Source: an uncultured Ruminococcus sp. | GTDB taxonomy: Bacteria; Bacillota; Clostridia; Oscillospirales; CAG-272 | Direction of reading: 5' to 3' | Length of the DNA: 22,074 bases | NCBI GenBank assembly: GCA_902797125.1 | Contig: CADBRS010000198.1 | Coordinates: 1 to 22,074 of the forward strand | In this document: positions 6,934-14,653 of the stretch, piece by piece | How the letters are laid out: every line of letters starts with the position of its first letter | Numbering within the stretch: position 1 is the stretch's first letter | Notes under the pieces: model-generated | What the model saw: only the letters and a program-made list of their open reading frames with translations | What the model was told of the DNA's origin: nothing | The model's database searches: none | Translations under genes and position numbers: made by a program

Positions 6934-8445
6934 ATGGAAAAAACAACGATCCGCCTCCTGATCGCTTTGTTGATCGTCACGCTGATGTTGCCTTTGATGG
7001 CTGCGTGCGGCGGGGCAGGAACCGGCGACGGGGAGACAAAATCTCAGGAAACGAAAACCGATGAAACCGGAGAAACGCAGAAGGTGGAAGACGAGACGGA
7101 AGCCCGTCCCGACTATCTGCTGACACTCCCTGAAGCGGACTATCAGGGCGAAGTGATCACATTCCTGTGCCGTTCGAACAAGATCTATGAAATCTATTCC
7201 GAGCAGACGTCAGGCGACCTGGTCCAGGATGCCATTCTGGACAGAAACGGACGGATCCAGGACAGATACCACGTCACGATCGATTATCTGGACGTGCCCG
7301 GGACCTGGAACGAACAGTCCCAGTTTCTGGACGCATGCCGCAAAGGCTGTCTGACAAATGACGGCGATTTTGACGCGATTGCAGGATATCTCGCCTATAC
7401 GTCCAAACTGGCTATGGAAGGCCTTTTTGCAAACCTGTACAGCATTGATACGGTTCACCCTCAATCTCCGTGGTGGGCCAAAGGCTACGTGGACAACAAC
7501 ACGATCAACGAGTGTCTGTATTTTTCGATCGGCGATATCTCGCTGACCATGTGGGAATACATCTACGCGGTGTTCTATAACAAGTCCATCGGAGCGGACA
7601 ACGACATCCCGGACCTTTATCAGATGGTCTTGAATAAAGAGTGGACGCTCGAGAATTTCATCGATCTGACCGAGCGCGTCTCGACCGATCTGAACGGGGA
7701 TCTCGCATTCACGAATCAGGATCTTTACGGTCTGATCACCAACCGTCATTCGGTCCGCACGTTCGTCACTTCCTGCGATATCCCGATCTGCGAGAGAACG
7801 GATGAAGGCGGATACGAGCTTGTCTATTACAGCGAAAAGTTGGTCGATCTCTATTCCATCATCGAACCGTTCGTCAACCGGAGCCAGAGCGTTTATTTCA
7901 GCTTGCCCCAGGATGACTCGGATCATTCTGAGATGATCACCATGTTCATGGCCGACCAGGGCATGTTCATGACCGAGACTTTGGAAACGGCAGCATTGAT
8001 GCGCAACATGAAGAGCGATTATTCCATCCTGCCTTTCCCGCTCTATGACGATCTTCAGAAAAACTACAAGGCTCACGCCTACGACGGCTTGTCCATTTTC
8101 GCGATCCCATCCTCGATCGGCGACAGAGCCGAAATGACAGGCATGATCATGGAGGCTATGTGTGCCGAGAGCGCCTATTCCGTGATCCCGGTGTTCTATG
8201 ATTCCGTTATGTCTCTGAAAGTGGCCCGTGACGAAGAGTCCAGGGAAATGCTCGGCCTGATCCGTGATTCGCTGTTCTTTGACTTCGGATTCATCCATGC
8301 CGTACCGATCGGCGGATTGTTCCAGTTGTTCGGAGACGAAGTCGTCAACAAGACCCCTTCGATCACGTCAACGTACAAATCAAACGAAGGCAAATACCTC
8401 CAAAATCTTGCCGATATTGTGGATCAGTATTTCTCGATCGAATGA
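6934..8445 (+). CDS. Extracellular solute-binding lipoprotein
   Basis: A 503-residue secreted lipoprotein. The N-terminus has positive charge, a hydrophobic stretch (8-20) and the lipobox LMAAC with lipidated C25. A linker rich in E, T, K and G follows (26-58), and then a large domain resembling extracellular solute-binding proteins of ABC importers (family 1, sugar-binding type). That assignment rests on overall form and on segments such as the NGRIQDRYHV block. No permease or ATPase gene is next to it, so the substrate and partner transporter are unknown. A sensory or surface role is also possible. The gene has a GAGAGGAG site just before the ATG, lies 30 bases after ktrA and is closed by a strong terminator. 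Confidence 0.8.
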   Translation: MEKTTIRLLIALLIVTLMLPLMAACGGAGTGDGETKSQETKTDETGETQKVEDETEARPDYLLTLPEADYQGEVITFLCRSNKIYEIYSEQTSGDLVQDAILDRNGRIQDRYHVTIDYLDVPGTWNEQSQFLDACRKGCLTNDGDFDAIAGYLAYTSKLAMEGLFANLYSIDTVHPQSPWWAKGYVDNNTINECLYFSIGDISLTMWEYIYAVFYNKSIGADNDIPDLYQMVLNKEWTLENFIDLTERVSTDLNGDLAFTNQDLYGLITNRHSVRTFVTSCDIPICERTDEGGYELVYYSEKLVDLYSIIEPFVNRSQSVYFSLPQDDSDHSEMITMFMADQGMFMTETLETAALMRNMKSDYSILPFPLYDDLQKNYKAHAYDGLSIFAIPSSIGDRAEMTGMIMEAMCAESAYSVIPVFYDSVMSLKVARDEESREMLGLIRDSLFFDFGFIHAVPIGGLFQLFGDEVVNKTPSITSTYKSNEGKYLQNLADIVDQYFSIE

Positions 8446-8463
8446 GTAAACAGTAATAAACCC

Positions 8464-8503
8464 AACCGGCTGCTGTGAAGCGGCCGGTTTTTGTCTTTTT
8501 TTT
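8464..8503 (+). terminator. Strong Rho-independent terminator
   Basis: ACCGGCTGC and GCGGCCGGT form a 9-bp stem with one G-T pair and a TGTGAA loop, followed by a T-rich tail with two runs of T. It ends the operon that finishes with the lipoprotein gene. Confidence 0.92.
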
Positions 8504-8553
8504 AAAAACCTGTTAACTTTCCGATCCAAAAACGCATGGATACAATCTAAATA

Positions 8554-8562
8554 TGGTAAAAT
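8554..8562 (+). promoter_or_regulatory. Candidate extended -10 promoter for the DUF1538 operon
   Basis: TGGTAAAAT fits an extended -10 element (TG, one base, then TAAAAT), 32 bases ahead of the next start and after the terminator. No convincing -35 is visible. A promoter is expected here because the upstream operon is terminated, but the exact element is a weak call. Confidence 0.4.
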
Positions 8563-8593
8563 AAGATGATTAAGAAAAAGAGAACAGGGAACT

Positions 8594-10114
8594 ATGTTGA
8601 AGCAATTGAAATCCAAGACAATCGAATCATTGCTCTCGGTACTGCCGATCGTCGTCATTGTCCTGTGTCTGAATCCGTGGATCAGACTGGATGGGGGAGA
8701 GATCGCGGCTTTTTGCGTTTCAGCTCTTTTCCTGGTTATCGGGATCATGCTGTTTAACATCGGTGCGGACATGTCCATGACGCCGATGGGGAATCTGGTC
8801 GGTTCAGGACTGACCAAATCCAAAAAGCTCAGTCTGCTTCTCGTGGTCTGCTTTGCGATGGGGCTGCTCATCACGATCGCCGAACCGGATCTGTCAGTAT
8901 TGGCCGATCAGGTCGCATCGGTCATCAATTCCACGGCCCTGATCGTTACCGTCGGAGCAGGGGTGGGCATATTTTTGTTGATCGCGGTCCTCAAGATCAT
9001 CTTTCATAAAGATCTGTCGGCCATGCTCATGTTTTTCTATATGACGCTGTTCGCGATCGCCGCCATCCTGCTGGATTCAGGCAGGGGCATGCTGCTGCCT
9101 GTCGCATTCGATTCCGGAGGCGTCACGACAGGACCGATCACGGTCCCCTTCATCATGGCGCTCGGCGTGGGCATCGCCTCGACGATCGGCGGAAAAAATT
9201 CCGGTGAGAACAGTTTCGGTCTGGTCGCTCTTTGCTCTGTCGGACCGGTACTGGCCGTGCTGATCCTTTCCTTTACGTCGAAAGGGACCATGACTTACAT
9301 GATGCCCGACTATTCTTTGGTCGATTCGGTATCAGGCATCATGAAAACCTTTTTGCATGAGGCTTTCAACGTTTTGCGGGCTTTGGCCCTGATCGTGATT
9401 TTCTTCTTCGGTCTCAATATTCTGATCCTGAAGCTGCCCAAACAGAAGATCATCCGGATCATCGTCGGGATCGCGCTGACGTATATCGGTCTGGTCGTTT
9501 TTCTGACTGCGGTCAGTGTCGGTTTCATGCCGATCGGATATAAGATCGGTACGAGGATGGCAACGGAATTCAATCAATATGTCGTCGTGATCATTGGATT
9601 CGTTCTGGGCGTGGTCGTCGTGCTGGCAGAACCTGCTGTCCAGGTCCTTAACAAACAGGTTGAAGAGATCACCAACCGTGCAGTCACGCACCGTACCATG
9701 ATGATCGCTTTGGCCGTCGGTTCGGGCATATCGCTGGCCCTCTCTCTGATCCGGATCATTTTCAATTTTTCGATCCTGTTCTACCTGATCCCGGGCTATC
9801 TGATTTCTTTGGGCCTTTCTTTGCTGGTCCCCAAAATGTACACGGGTATCGCGTTCGACTCGGGTGGTGTGGCCAGCGGGCCTCTGACGTCCGGGTTCAT
9901 CCTGCCGATGTCGATCGGGTTCTGCTCGATCTATGCGGGTCCGGATGAAGTGCTGGGTTTGGGCTTCGGTATCGTGGCGATGGTCGCCATGACGCCGCTG
10001 ATCACGATCCAGATTCTCGGTTTCCGTTCGATCCTTTCCTCGCTGATCCGGTACAAGCGGTCTCTGCGCCGCATCGTGGAAGCGGATGATGAACAGATCA
10101 TCTATTTCGAATAG
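8594..10114 (+). CDS. DUF1538 membrane protein, tandem-domain
   Basis: A 506-residue polytopic membrane protein with two DUF1538-type halves. The internal repeat is plain. AEPDLSVLADQV (97-108) matches AEPAVQVLNKQV (346-357), and AFDSGGVTTGPITVPFI (171-187) matches AFDSGGVASGPLTSGFI (420-436). About 12 hydrophobic segments are visible, and the repeated DSGG/GP motif in a membrane segment looks like an ion or substrate site. From memory, DUF1538 pairs (UmpA/UmpB) have been reported as cation/proton antiporters in Halomonas; here the two halves are fused. Transport is therefore likely, but the substrate is inferred only. An AGGGA site precedes the ATG. Two P-II-like genes follow directly, suggesting cytosolic control of this transporter. 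Confidence 0.85.
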   Translation: MLKQLKSKTIESLLSVLPIVVIVLCLNPWIRLDGGEIAAFCVSALFLVIGIMLFNIGADMSMTPMGNLVGSGLTKSKKLSLLLVVCFAMGLLITIAEPDLSVLADQVASVINSTALIVTVGAGVGIFLLIAVLKIIFHKDLSAMLMFFYMTLFAIAAILLDSGRGMLLPVAFDSGGVTTGPITVPFIMALGVGIASTIGGKNSGENSFGLVALCSVGPVLAVLILSFTSKGTMTYMMPDYSLVDSVSGIMKTFLHEAFNVLRALALIVIFFFGLNILILKLPKQKIIRIIVGIALTYIGLVVFLTAVSVGFMPIGYKIGTRMATEFNQYVVVIIGFVLGVVVVLAEPAVQVLNKQVEEITNRAVTHRTMMIALAVGSGISLALSLIRIIFNFSILFYLIPGYLISLGLSLLVPKMYTGIAFDSGGVASGPLTSGFILPMSIGFCSIYAGPDEVLGLGFGIVAMVAMTPLITIQILGFRSILSSLIRYKRSLRRIVEADDEQIIYFE

Positions 10115-10125
10115 GAGGGTACAGG

Positions 10126-10539
10126 ATGTCTAATTCACAGATCTCTCCTTCCGTTTCGAAGAGAAAAGGAGAACATCTCAGCGAGAACAAGCTGAAAGTG
10201 CTCGTCACGATCGTCAACCGGAAAAAGGCCGATTATTTCGCGGATCTGATCCAGTCGTTCGACGTGAATATGCAGATGCTGGTCGCGGCGGAGGGTACGA
10301 TGAAGTCGCTCTCTCAGGACCGGCTGCAACTGGTTGCGACACCCAAAATGGTGATCCTGTCCGTCATCACGGGCGAAAAGGAAAAATCGCTTTTGGAGAT
10401 TTTGGACGAGCGTTTCAAAACCGTGCGGGACGGAGAAGGGATATCCTTCTCGGTGCCCATGTCGAGCGTGATAGGCAAACTGGTATACGGCTTTTTAAGC
10501 AACCAGGAAGACCTGATCGGAGGGAAAAAGGATGGATAA
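10126..10539 (+). CDS. Divergent P-II-like regulatory protein (first of pair)
   Basis: A 137-residue cytosolic protein that resembles a diverged P-II/GlnB-like ferredoxin fold. About 20 polar, probably flexible residues precede the core (KVLVTIVNR, 24-32). The segment MLVAAEGT (51-58) stands where P-II proteins have their xxRAxGT turn. MVILSVITGEKEKSLLEIL (75-93) forms a strand and helix, and GISFSVPMSSVIG (105-117) matches the usual C-terminal strand of P-II-like proteins. The T-loop is short and lacks the uridylylated tyrosine of GlnB. The role is inferred to be sensing or inhibiting the upstream DUF1538 transporter. It has a strong AGGAGGG site at 10113-10119, which overlaps the previous stop. 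Its 3' end overlaps the next gene by eight bases. The P-II relation is less certain here than for the next gene. Confidence 0.7.
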   Translation: MSNSQISPSVSKRKGEHLSENKLKVLVTIVNRKKADYFADLIQSFDVNMQMLVAAEGTMKSLSQDRLQLVATPKMVILSVITGEKEKSLLEILDERFKTVRDGEGISFSVPMSSVIGKLVYGFLSNQEDLIGGKKDG

Positions 10540-10924
10540 AACGCCATATGAAGTTGTCTTTTGCGTCGTGAACGCCGGTTACTCCGAACAGGTCATGGAC
10601 GCGGCCAGAGAAGCCGGTGTCTCCGGAGGGACCGTCATGCGCGCTCAGGGAACGGCGAACAAAGAAGCCGAGTCGCTGTTCAATATCACGATCCAGCCGG
10701 ATAAAGAGGTCGTGATCATGTTGGTTTCCAAGGCCATCAAGGACAAGGTGTTGCACGCGCTCTACCAGTCCGTCGGCCTGGAAACGCCCGGTTCTGGAAT
10801 CGCTTTTTCCATGCCTGTCGATGGTGTCGCAGGTATCGGCCGAAAGAACAAGACAGACAAAAAGAAAGAGGCGGAAGCGCCTCAGGACGGTTCCGATGCC
10901 AAGTCGGAAGAAAAAGGAGAATAA
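10532..10924 (+). CDS. P-II family nitrogen-regulator-like protein (second of pair)
   Basis: A 130-residue P-II-like protein. The signature GVSGGTVMRAQGT (29-41) is followed by a short T-loop region, then EVVIMLVS (59-66) and SGIAFSMPVDGVAG (88-101), the order expected for the P-II fold. Residues 104-130 form a highly charged K/E/D tail. The residue equivalent to the uridylylated tyrosine is not apparent, so control by GlnD-type modification is unlikely. Nucleotide binding at the trimer interface is the likely signal. The start lies within the previous gene (ATGGATAA overlap), so the two P-II-like proteins are probably made in equal amounts and may form a mixed trimer, which is inference. The target is most simply the DUF1538 membrane protein two genes upstream. 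Confidence 0.82.
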   Translation: MDKTPYEVVFCVVNAGYSEQVMDAAREAGVSGGTVMRAQGTANKEAESLFNITIQPDKEVVIMLVSKAIKDKVLHALYQSVGLETPGSGIAFSMPVDGVAGIGRKNKTDKKKEAEAPQDGSDAKSEEKGE

Positions 10925-10929
10925 TTGAT

Positions 10930-11886
10930 ATGTTTACTATCGGAGTTGATTTGGGCGGTACCAATATAGCCGTCGGCATCGTCAATGAAAAATATGAGAT
11001 CGTCAAGAAGGCCTCTTGTCCCACGCAGGCCGAGAGGGACCCTGTTTTCATTGTGGATGATATCGCGAAACTGATCATCGGCCTTTGTCAGGAAGCCGGG
11101 ATAGAGCAGAAAGAGATCGCGTCCGTGGGCATTGCCGCTCCGGGTTCCGTCGATCCCGTGTCCGGGGTCGTCAAATACGCCAACAATCTGCCTTTCAGAG
11201 ATTTTCCGATTTGCTCCCTGTTGAAGGAGCGTATCGAATGCCAGAATATCCATCTTGAAAACGATGCCAATGCTGCGGCCTGGGGCGAGGCTGTTGCCGG
11301 AGCCGCCAAAGGGACGGCTCATTCCGTCATGATCACGCTCGGGACCGGAGTCGGCGGTGGCGTCGTGATCGATCACAAACTGTATTCCGGTTTCAATTAC
11401 GCCGGAGCGGAACTCGGGCATATGGTCATCTGCGAGGGCGGCAGACAGTGCACCTGCGGACGCAAGGGCTGCTTTGAAGCCTATGCTTCAGCAACTGCCC
11501 TGATCCAGATGACAAAAGAAAAAATGGCCGCATGCGAAAAAGAGGGCAGAGCGACTTTGCTGACGAAAGTGGCTGCAGAACAGGGAAGAGTTTCAGGCCG
11601 TACCGCATTCATGGCGGCTAAAGCAGGCGATCCCGCGGCCGAGGAAGTGATCAGCGAATATTGCGGATACCTGGCTTGCGGATTGACCAACCTGATCAAC
11701 ATCTTTCAGCCCGAAGTCCTTTCCATCGGCGGCGGCATTTCCAATGAGGGAGATAGTCTCGTCAACAGGCTGATGGACAAGATCGTTGCGGAGCGCTACG
11801 GCGGCTCCACGGTCAAACCCACGGAGATCCGGATCGCCAAACTCAAAAACGACGCCGGGATCATCGGTGGCGCTTTGCTGAAGTAA
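10930..11886 (+). CDS. ROK-family sugar kinase (glucokinase-like)
   Basis: A 318-residue ROK-family kinase, probably an ATP-dependent glucokinase. Visible motifs are the phosphate-binding DLGGTN (7-12), the catalytic base D112 in ENDAN (110-114), the second phosphate loop LGTGVGGG (137-144) and the ROK zinc site H164 plus CTCGRKGC (174-181; C174, C176, C181). It has no N-terminal DNA-binding domain, so it is an enzyme and not a NagC/XylR-type repressor. The sugar may be glucose, but related ROK kinases use N-acetylmannosamine, allose or fructose. An AAGGAG site lies at 10915-10920, inside the end of the previous gene. Only five bases separate the genes, so it belongs to the DUF1538 operon. 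Confidence 0.9.
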   Translation: MFTIGVDLGGTNIAVGIVNEKYEIVKKASCPTQAERDPVFIVDDIAKLIIGLCQEAGIEQKEIASVGIAAPGSVDPVSGVVKYANNLPFRDFPICSLLKERIECQNIHLENDANAAAWGEAVAGAAKGTAHSVMITLGTGVGGGVVIDHKLYSGFNYAGAELGHMVICEGGRQCTCGRKGCFEAYASATALIQMTKEKMAACEKEGRATLLTKVAAEQGRVSGRTAFMAAKAGDPAAEEVISEYCGYLACGLTNLINIFQPEVLSIGGGISNEGDSLVNRLMDKIVAERYGGSTVKPTEIRIAKLKNDAGIIGGALLK

Positions 11887-11895
11887 GAGGTCGTT

Positions 11896-12615
11896 ATGTT
11901 TCAGGTCGAACGGGATTTTGAAAAAAAGGTATTCCATGCAAAAGATATAGATCTGCCCTACAGGTCATTCGTACCGAACATGATCCTTGAAGGGAGGAAG
12001 TATCCGCTGCTGCTGTTTCTCCACGGGGCTGGCGAAAGAGGAACAGACAATACGGCTCAGTTGAAACATGTGGTCTGGCAGCTGTTTGAAAAAGATAGTG
12101 CACCATGCCGCGAAGCATTCGTTTTGGTGCCCCAATGTCCGGAAGGATCCCGATGGGTTGACGTGGCTTTCAATTGCGGCAAATTCGTTCAGGGCGAAGG
12201 AAAACTGTCCACCCCTGCATTGGATGCAGCGATCGAGCTGGTCCGCAAAACCGCGGAAGAGTATCCGATCGATCCGGATCACATTTACGTGATGGGCATT
12301 TCCATGGGCGGATACGGAACATGGTATGCTTTGTCTCATTCGAACGGGCTGTTCGCGGGAGGAATCCCGATATGCGGCGGCGGGGATCCGGCCTGGGCAT
12401 CCGAACTGGTTCCTCTGGCTATTCACGCCTTCCATTCCAGTGACGACGGGGCAGTTCCAGTCATCGGGAGCCGGACGATGGTGGACGCGTGCCAAAAAGC
12501 GGGCTGCAAAAGGATCCGTTATACCGAATACAACTATACCGGTCACGGTTCATGGGTCACGGCGGCAGAGACGCCCGGGCTCATCGAGTGGCTGTTTGCA
12601 CAGACAAAAGCATAA
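11896..12615 (+). CDS. Alpha/beta-hydrolase esterase (phospholipase/carboxylesterase type)
   Basis: A 239-residue serine hydrolase of the alpha/beta fold. The oxyanion region is FLHGAGERG (41-49), the nucleophile is S136 in GISMGG (134-139), the acid is D183 or D184 in HSSDDGAVP, and the base is H217 in YTGHGSW. There is no signal peptide, so it is likely cytosolic. The family includes carboxylesterases and feruloyl-esterase-like enzymes; the substrate cannot be assigned. It starts nine bases after the ROK gene with a modest GAGG site. It is the last gene of the operon, before a convergent terminator shared with dapB. Confidence 0.85.
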   Translation: MFQVERDFEKKVFHAKDIDLPYRSFVPNMILEGRKYPLLLFLHGAGERGTDNTAQLKHVVWQLFEKDSAPCREAFVLVPQCPEGSRWVDVAFNCGKFVQGEGKLSTPALDAAIELVRKTAEEYPIDPDHIYVMGISMGGYGTWYALSHSNGLFAGGIPICGGGDPAWASELVPLAIHAFHSSDDGAVPVIGSRTMVDACQKAGCKRIRYTEYNYTGHGSWVTAAETPGLIEWLFAQTKA

Positions 12616-12620
12616 AGAAC

Positions 12621-12652
12621 GAGGCGCATTCTCACATACCGGAATGCGCCTC
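12621..12652. terminator. Bidirectional terminator between convergent operons
   Basis: GAGGCGCATTC and GAATGCGCCTC form a perfect 11-bp stem with a 10-base loop, placed between the esterase stop and the dapB stop, which converge. Neither side has a long T run (GTTCTTTATG towards the minus direction), so efficiency is uncertain. Confidence 0.75.
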
Positions 12653-12664
12653 ATTCAAAATTAT

Positions 12665-13423
12665 CTAAACCAAATCGTTCATATCGTAGAGACCCGGTCC
12701 TTTTCCGCACATGAAAACGGCCGCTTTGACCGCTCCGTCCGCGAACAGATCCCGGGACATGGCGCTATGCGAGATCGTGACGGTTTCTTCCTGACCGATG
12801 AACATGATCTCATGCTCGCCTACGATATTTCCGCCCCGCACAGAACTGATGCCGATCTGTTCGGGCTTTCTTCTTTCTCTGACCGACTGCCTGTCATAAA
12901 CATAGGATTTGCCCGATTCGAAAGTGGAGCTGACGGCATCCGCGATCATGAGTGCCGTCCCGCTCGGGGCATCCAACTTGCGGTTGTGATGCTTTTCGAT
13001 GATCTCGATGTCATAATCCGTTCCCAGGATCCGAGCGGCTTCTTTGGCCAGCTTAATCAGCAGATTGATGCCCAGAGACATGTTGCCCGAACGGAATATC
13101 CCTATGGTTTTGGAAGATTTCTTCAGCAAATCCAATTCTTCTTCGGTATGTCCCGTTGCGCAGATGACGGCGGGCATTTTTTTCTTCATGGCGAATCTCA
13201 AAAGATCCGGAAGGACCGAATGATGCGAGAAATCCACGATGACGTCCGCGTCTTCGGAAATGTCTTCAAATGAAGCGTACACGGGGAAGGCACCTGACGT
13301 ATCGGTTCGGATATCGACGCCCGCCACGATCTGGATTGGCGCATCGGGCTGAGCGGCTCTTTTCGAAACGGCCTGGCCCATGTGGCCCAACGCTCCGCAT
13401 AGGATGATCTTTGTCTGTTGCAT
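12665..13423 (-). CDS. dapB: 4-hydroxy-tetrahydrodipicolinate reductase
   Basis: A 252-residue DapB, which reduces hydroxy-tetrahydrodipicolinate to tetrahydrodipicolinate with NAD(P)H in lysine/diaminopimelate synthesis. The nucleotide-binding motif GALGHMG lies at 10-16, CATGHT at 88-93, and the active-site block EKHHNRKLDAPSGT at 143-156 (H145/H146 and K149). The frame extends two codons upstream to a TTG, but the ATG at 13423 is correctly spaced from a GAGGG site that overlaps the dapA stop (13434-13436). It is the second gene of the riboswitch-controlled dapA-dapB operon. Its product is the direct substrate of the ddh enzyme encoded earlier in the window. Confidence 0.95.
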   Translation of the reverse strand: MQQTKIILCGALGHMGQAVSKRAAQPDAPIQIVAGVDIRTDTSGAFPVYASFEDISEDADVIVDFSHHSVLPDLLRFAMKKKMPAVICATGHTEEELDLLKKSSKTIGIFRSGNMSLGINLLIKLAKEAARILGTDYDIEIIEKHHNRKLDAPSGTALMIADAVSSTFESGKSYVYDRQSVRERRKPEQIGISSVRGGNIVGEHEIMFIGQEETVTISHSAMSRDLFADGAVKAAVFMCGKGPGLYDMNDLV

Positions 13424-13433
13424 GGTCAAGCCC

Positions 13434-14330
13434 TCATTTAAGAAGTCCGTAGGCTTTCATCGTCTCGATCAGCAGGTGTTTCGTCGAATCCTCCATCTCG
13501 CAGAGCGGCAGACGGAGTTCATCCGAACATTTGCCCAGAGCTGCCATCGCGGTTTTGACCGGGATGGGATTGACTTCGCAGAACAGGGCATGAATGAGAG
13601 GCATATATTTGAGCTGCAGATCTTTGGCTTTCGTTACCTCTCCGCGAAGGAATGCGTCGCACATCTCGTGCGTATCTTCCGGATAGAGATGGGACAGAAC
13701 GGAAATGACGCCGACACCGCCCAGCGAAAGGATCGGAACGATCTGATCGTCGTTGCCGGAATACAGGTCGAAAGCGTCTCCGCATTCTGCAGCCAGTTCG
13801 GCGATCAGACTGAAATTGCCGGATGCCTCTTTGACCCCGACGATATGTTCGTGTTTAGCCAGTTCACGGTAAACAGGCATCGTGATGGTGACCCCGGTGC
13901 GTGAAGGGATATGATACAGGATGCAGGGCAGGCGAGTGCTGTCTGCGATCGCTTTGAAGCTCTGGATGAGTCCTTTCGGAGTCGCCTTGTTGTAGTAGGG
14001 AGTGACCAGGAGCAGCGCATCGCATCCGACGTCCTGTGCGTACTTGGACAGAAGGATGGCGTAACTCGTGTCGTTGGACCCGGTCCCTGCGATGACAGGG
14101 ACTCTCCCGGCTGTTCTTTCGACGGCATATTTCAGCACTTCACAGTGCTCTTCGTGGGACAGGGTCGAGCCTTCTCCCGTCGTTCCCGCAATGACCAGGC
14201 CGTCTATGCCCCGGGCGATCTGTTCATCGATCAGTGCACCGAAGGTGGGATAATCCACCTGACCGTTTCTGAACGGGGTGATCAGGGCAGTGGCTGCACC
14301 TTTGAAAACAGTTTGTTTGAACTTGCTCAT
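13434..14330 (-). CDS. dapA: 4-hydroxy-tetrahydrodipicolinate synthase
   Basis: A 298-residue TIM-barrel DapA that condenses pyruvate with aspartate semialdehyde, the committed step of the diaminopimelate/lysine branch. The Schiff-base lysine is K167 in VGVKEASG. Supporting residues are GTTGEG (49-54), Y113 in TPYYNK, Y139 and R144 in LYHIPSRTG. The more usual YNVPGRT block is slightly changed here. The length is typical. The ATG at 14330 is preceded by a GGAGG site about 11 bases away, slightly far but the only clear one. The long leader (about 317 bases from the predicted transcript start) holds a lysine riboswitch and terminator, so synthesis should fall when lysine is plentiful. Confidence 0.96.
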   Translation of the reverse strand: MSKFKQTVFKGAATALITPFRNGQVDYPTFGALIDEQIARGIDGLVIAGTTGEGSTLSHEEHCEVLKYAVERTAGRVPVIAGTGSNDTSYAILLSKYAQDVGCDALLLVTPYYNKATPKGLIQSFKAIADSTRLPCILYHIPSRTGVTITMPVYRELAKHEHIVGVKEASGNFSLIAELAAECGDAFDLYSGNDDQIVPILSLGGVGVISVLSHLYPEDTHEMCDAFLRGEVTKAKDLQLKYMPLIHALFCEVNPIPVKTAMAALGKCSDELRLPLCEMEDSTKHLLIETMKAYGLLK

Positions 14331-14384
14331 AATCGTTCATACCTCCGAACTGAGTTGTTGTTTGGGACAGAGGAAAATGCAAAA

Positions 14385-14416
14385 AGGCAAAAGAAAAACC
14401 GGTTGAAAACCAGCCG
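14385..14416 (-). terminator. Riboswitch-linked intrinsic terminator in dapA leader
   Basis: On the minus strand CTGGTT (14413-14408) pairs with AACCGG (14404-14399) around a TTC loop, followed directly by TTTTT and further T-rich sequence. It lies between the aptamer and the dapA start, where a lysine-dependent terminator is expected. GTTTTC in its 5' half is complementary to GAAAAC in the last aptamer hairpin, a possible alternative pairing. Confidence 0.7.
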
Positions 14417-14431
14417 GGAATGTACTATAAT
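14403..14431 (+). promoter_or_regulatory. Plus-strand promoter inside the dapA leader, probably for queA
   Basis: TTGAAA (14403-14408) and TATAAT (14426-14431) are spaced by exactly 17 bases, as good as the promoter at 1771. It points towards queA. The predicted transcript starts near 14438, so the queA leader would be about 270 bases and antisense to the lysine aptamer. No better plus-strand promoter is visible before queA. Confidence 0.6.
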
Positions 14432-14466
14432 AAGCATTAACAATGCCTACATATGATACATACACA

Positions 14467-14633
14467 GATAGCTCTCCATTCAGCGTTTTCGCAAAACGAC
14501 AGTCTGACGGTTATGCGCCGGCAGACCAGCTCCGGACAGTCCGCGATATCCGAAACTTCGGCGTTCCAACCTCCGACAGGGCTTTGGCGACTGCGGGTCT
14601 GAACCGGGTCGGGTGAGAGAACGCGCCTCTATC
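14467..14633 (-). ncRNA. Lysine riboswitch (L box) controlling dapA-dapB
   Basis: Read on the minus strand, the element opens with GATAGAGGCGCG (14633-14622) and closes with GGAGAGCTATC (14477-14467), the P1 stem ends typical of the lysine riboswitch. Inside are the conserved GCCGAAG core, a GTCTG...CAGACTGTC helix and a terminal hairpin CGTTTTGCGAAAACG. Its length of 167 bases and its position upstream of dapA fit the class. Lysine binding is expected to favour the terminator at 14385-14416. The region has no protein-coding role. Confidence 0.95.
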
Positions 14634-14653
14634 AATATGTGTTTACGGCAGAC

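Noticed and set aside
7210..8298. Long open frame (362 codons) antisense to the lipoprotein gene
   Set aside because: It is a shadow of the real gene: no ribosome binding site, no recognisable domain, unlikely composition rich in H, R and D.
12326..13273. Plus-strand open frame across the esterase end and dapB
   Set aside because: It crosses the convergent terminator and is antisense to dapB; no protein family is visible.
13911..14456. Plus-strand open frame over the dapA 5' end and leader
   Set aside because: It overlaps dapA antisense and the riboswitch terminator, with no start signal or domain.
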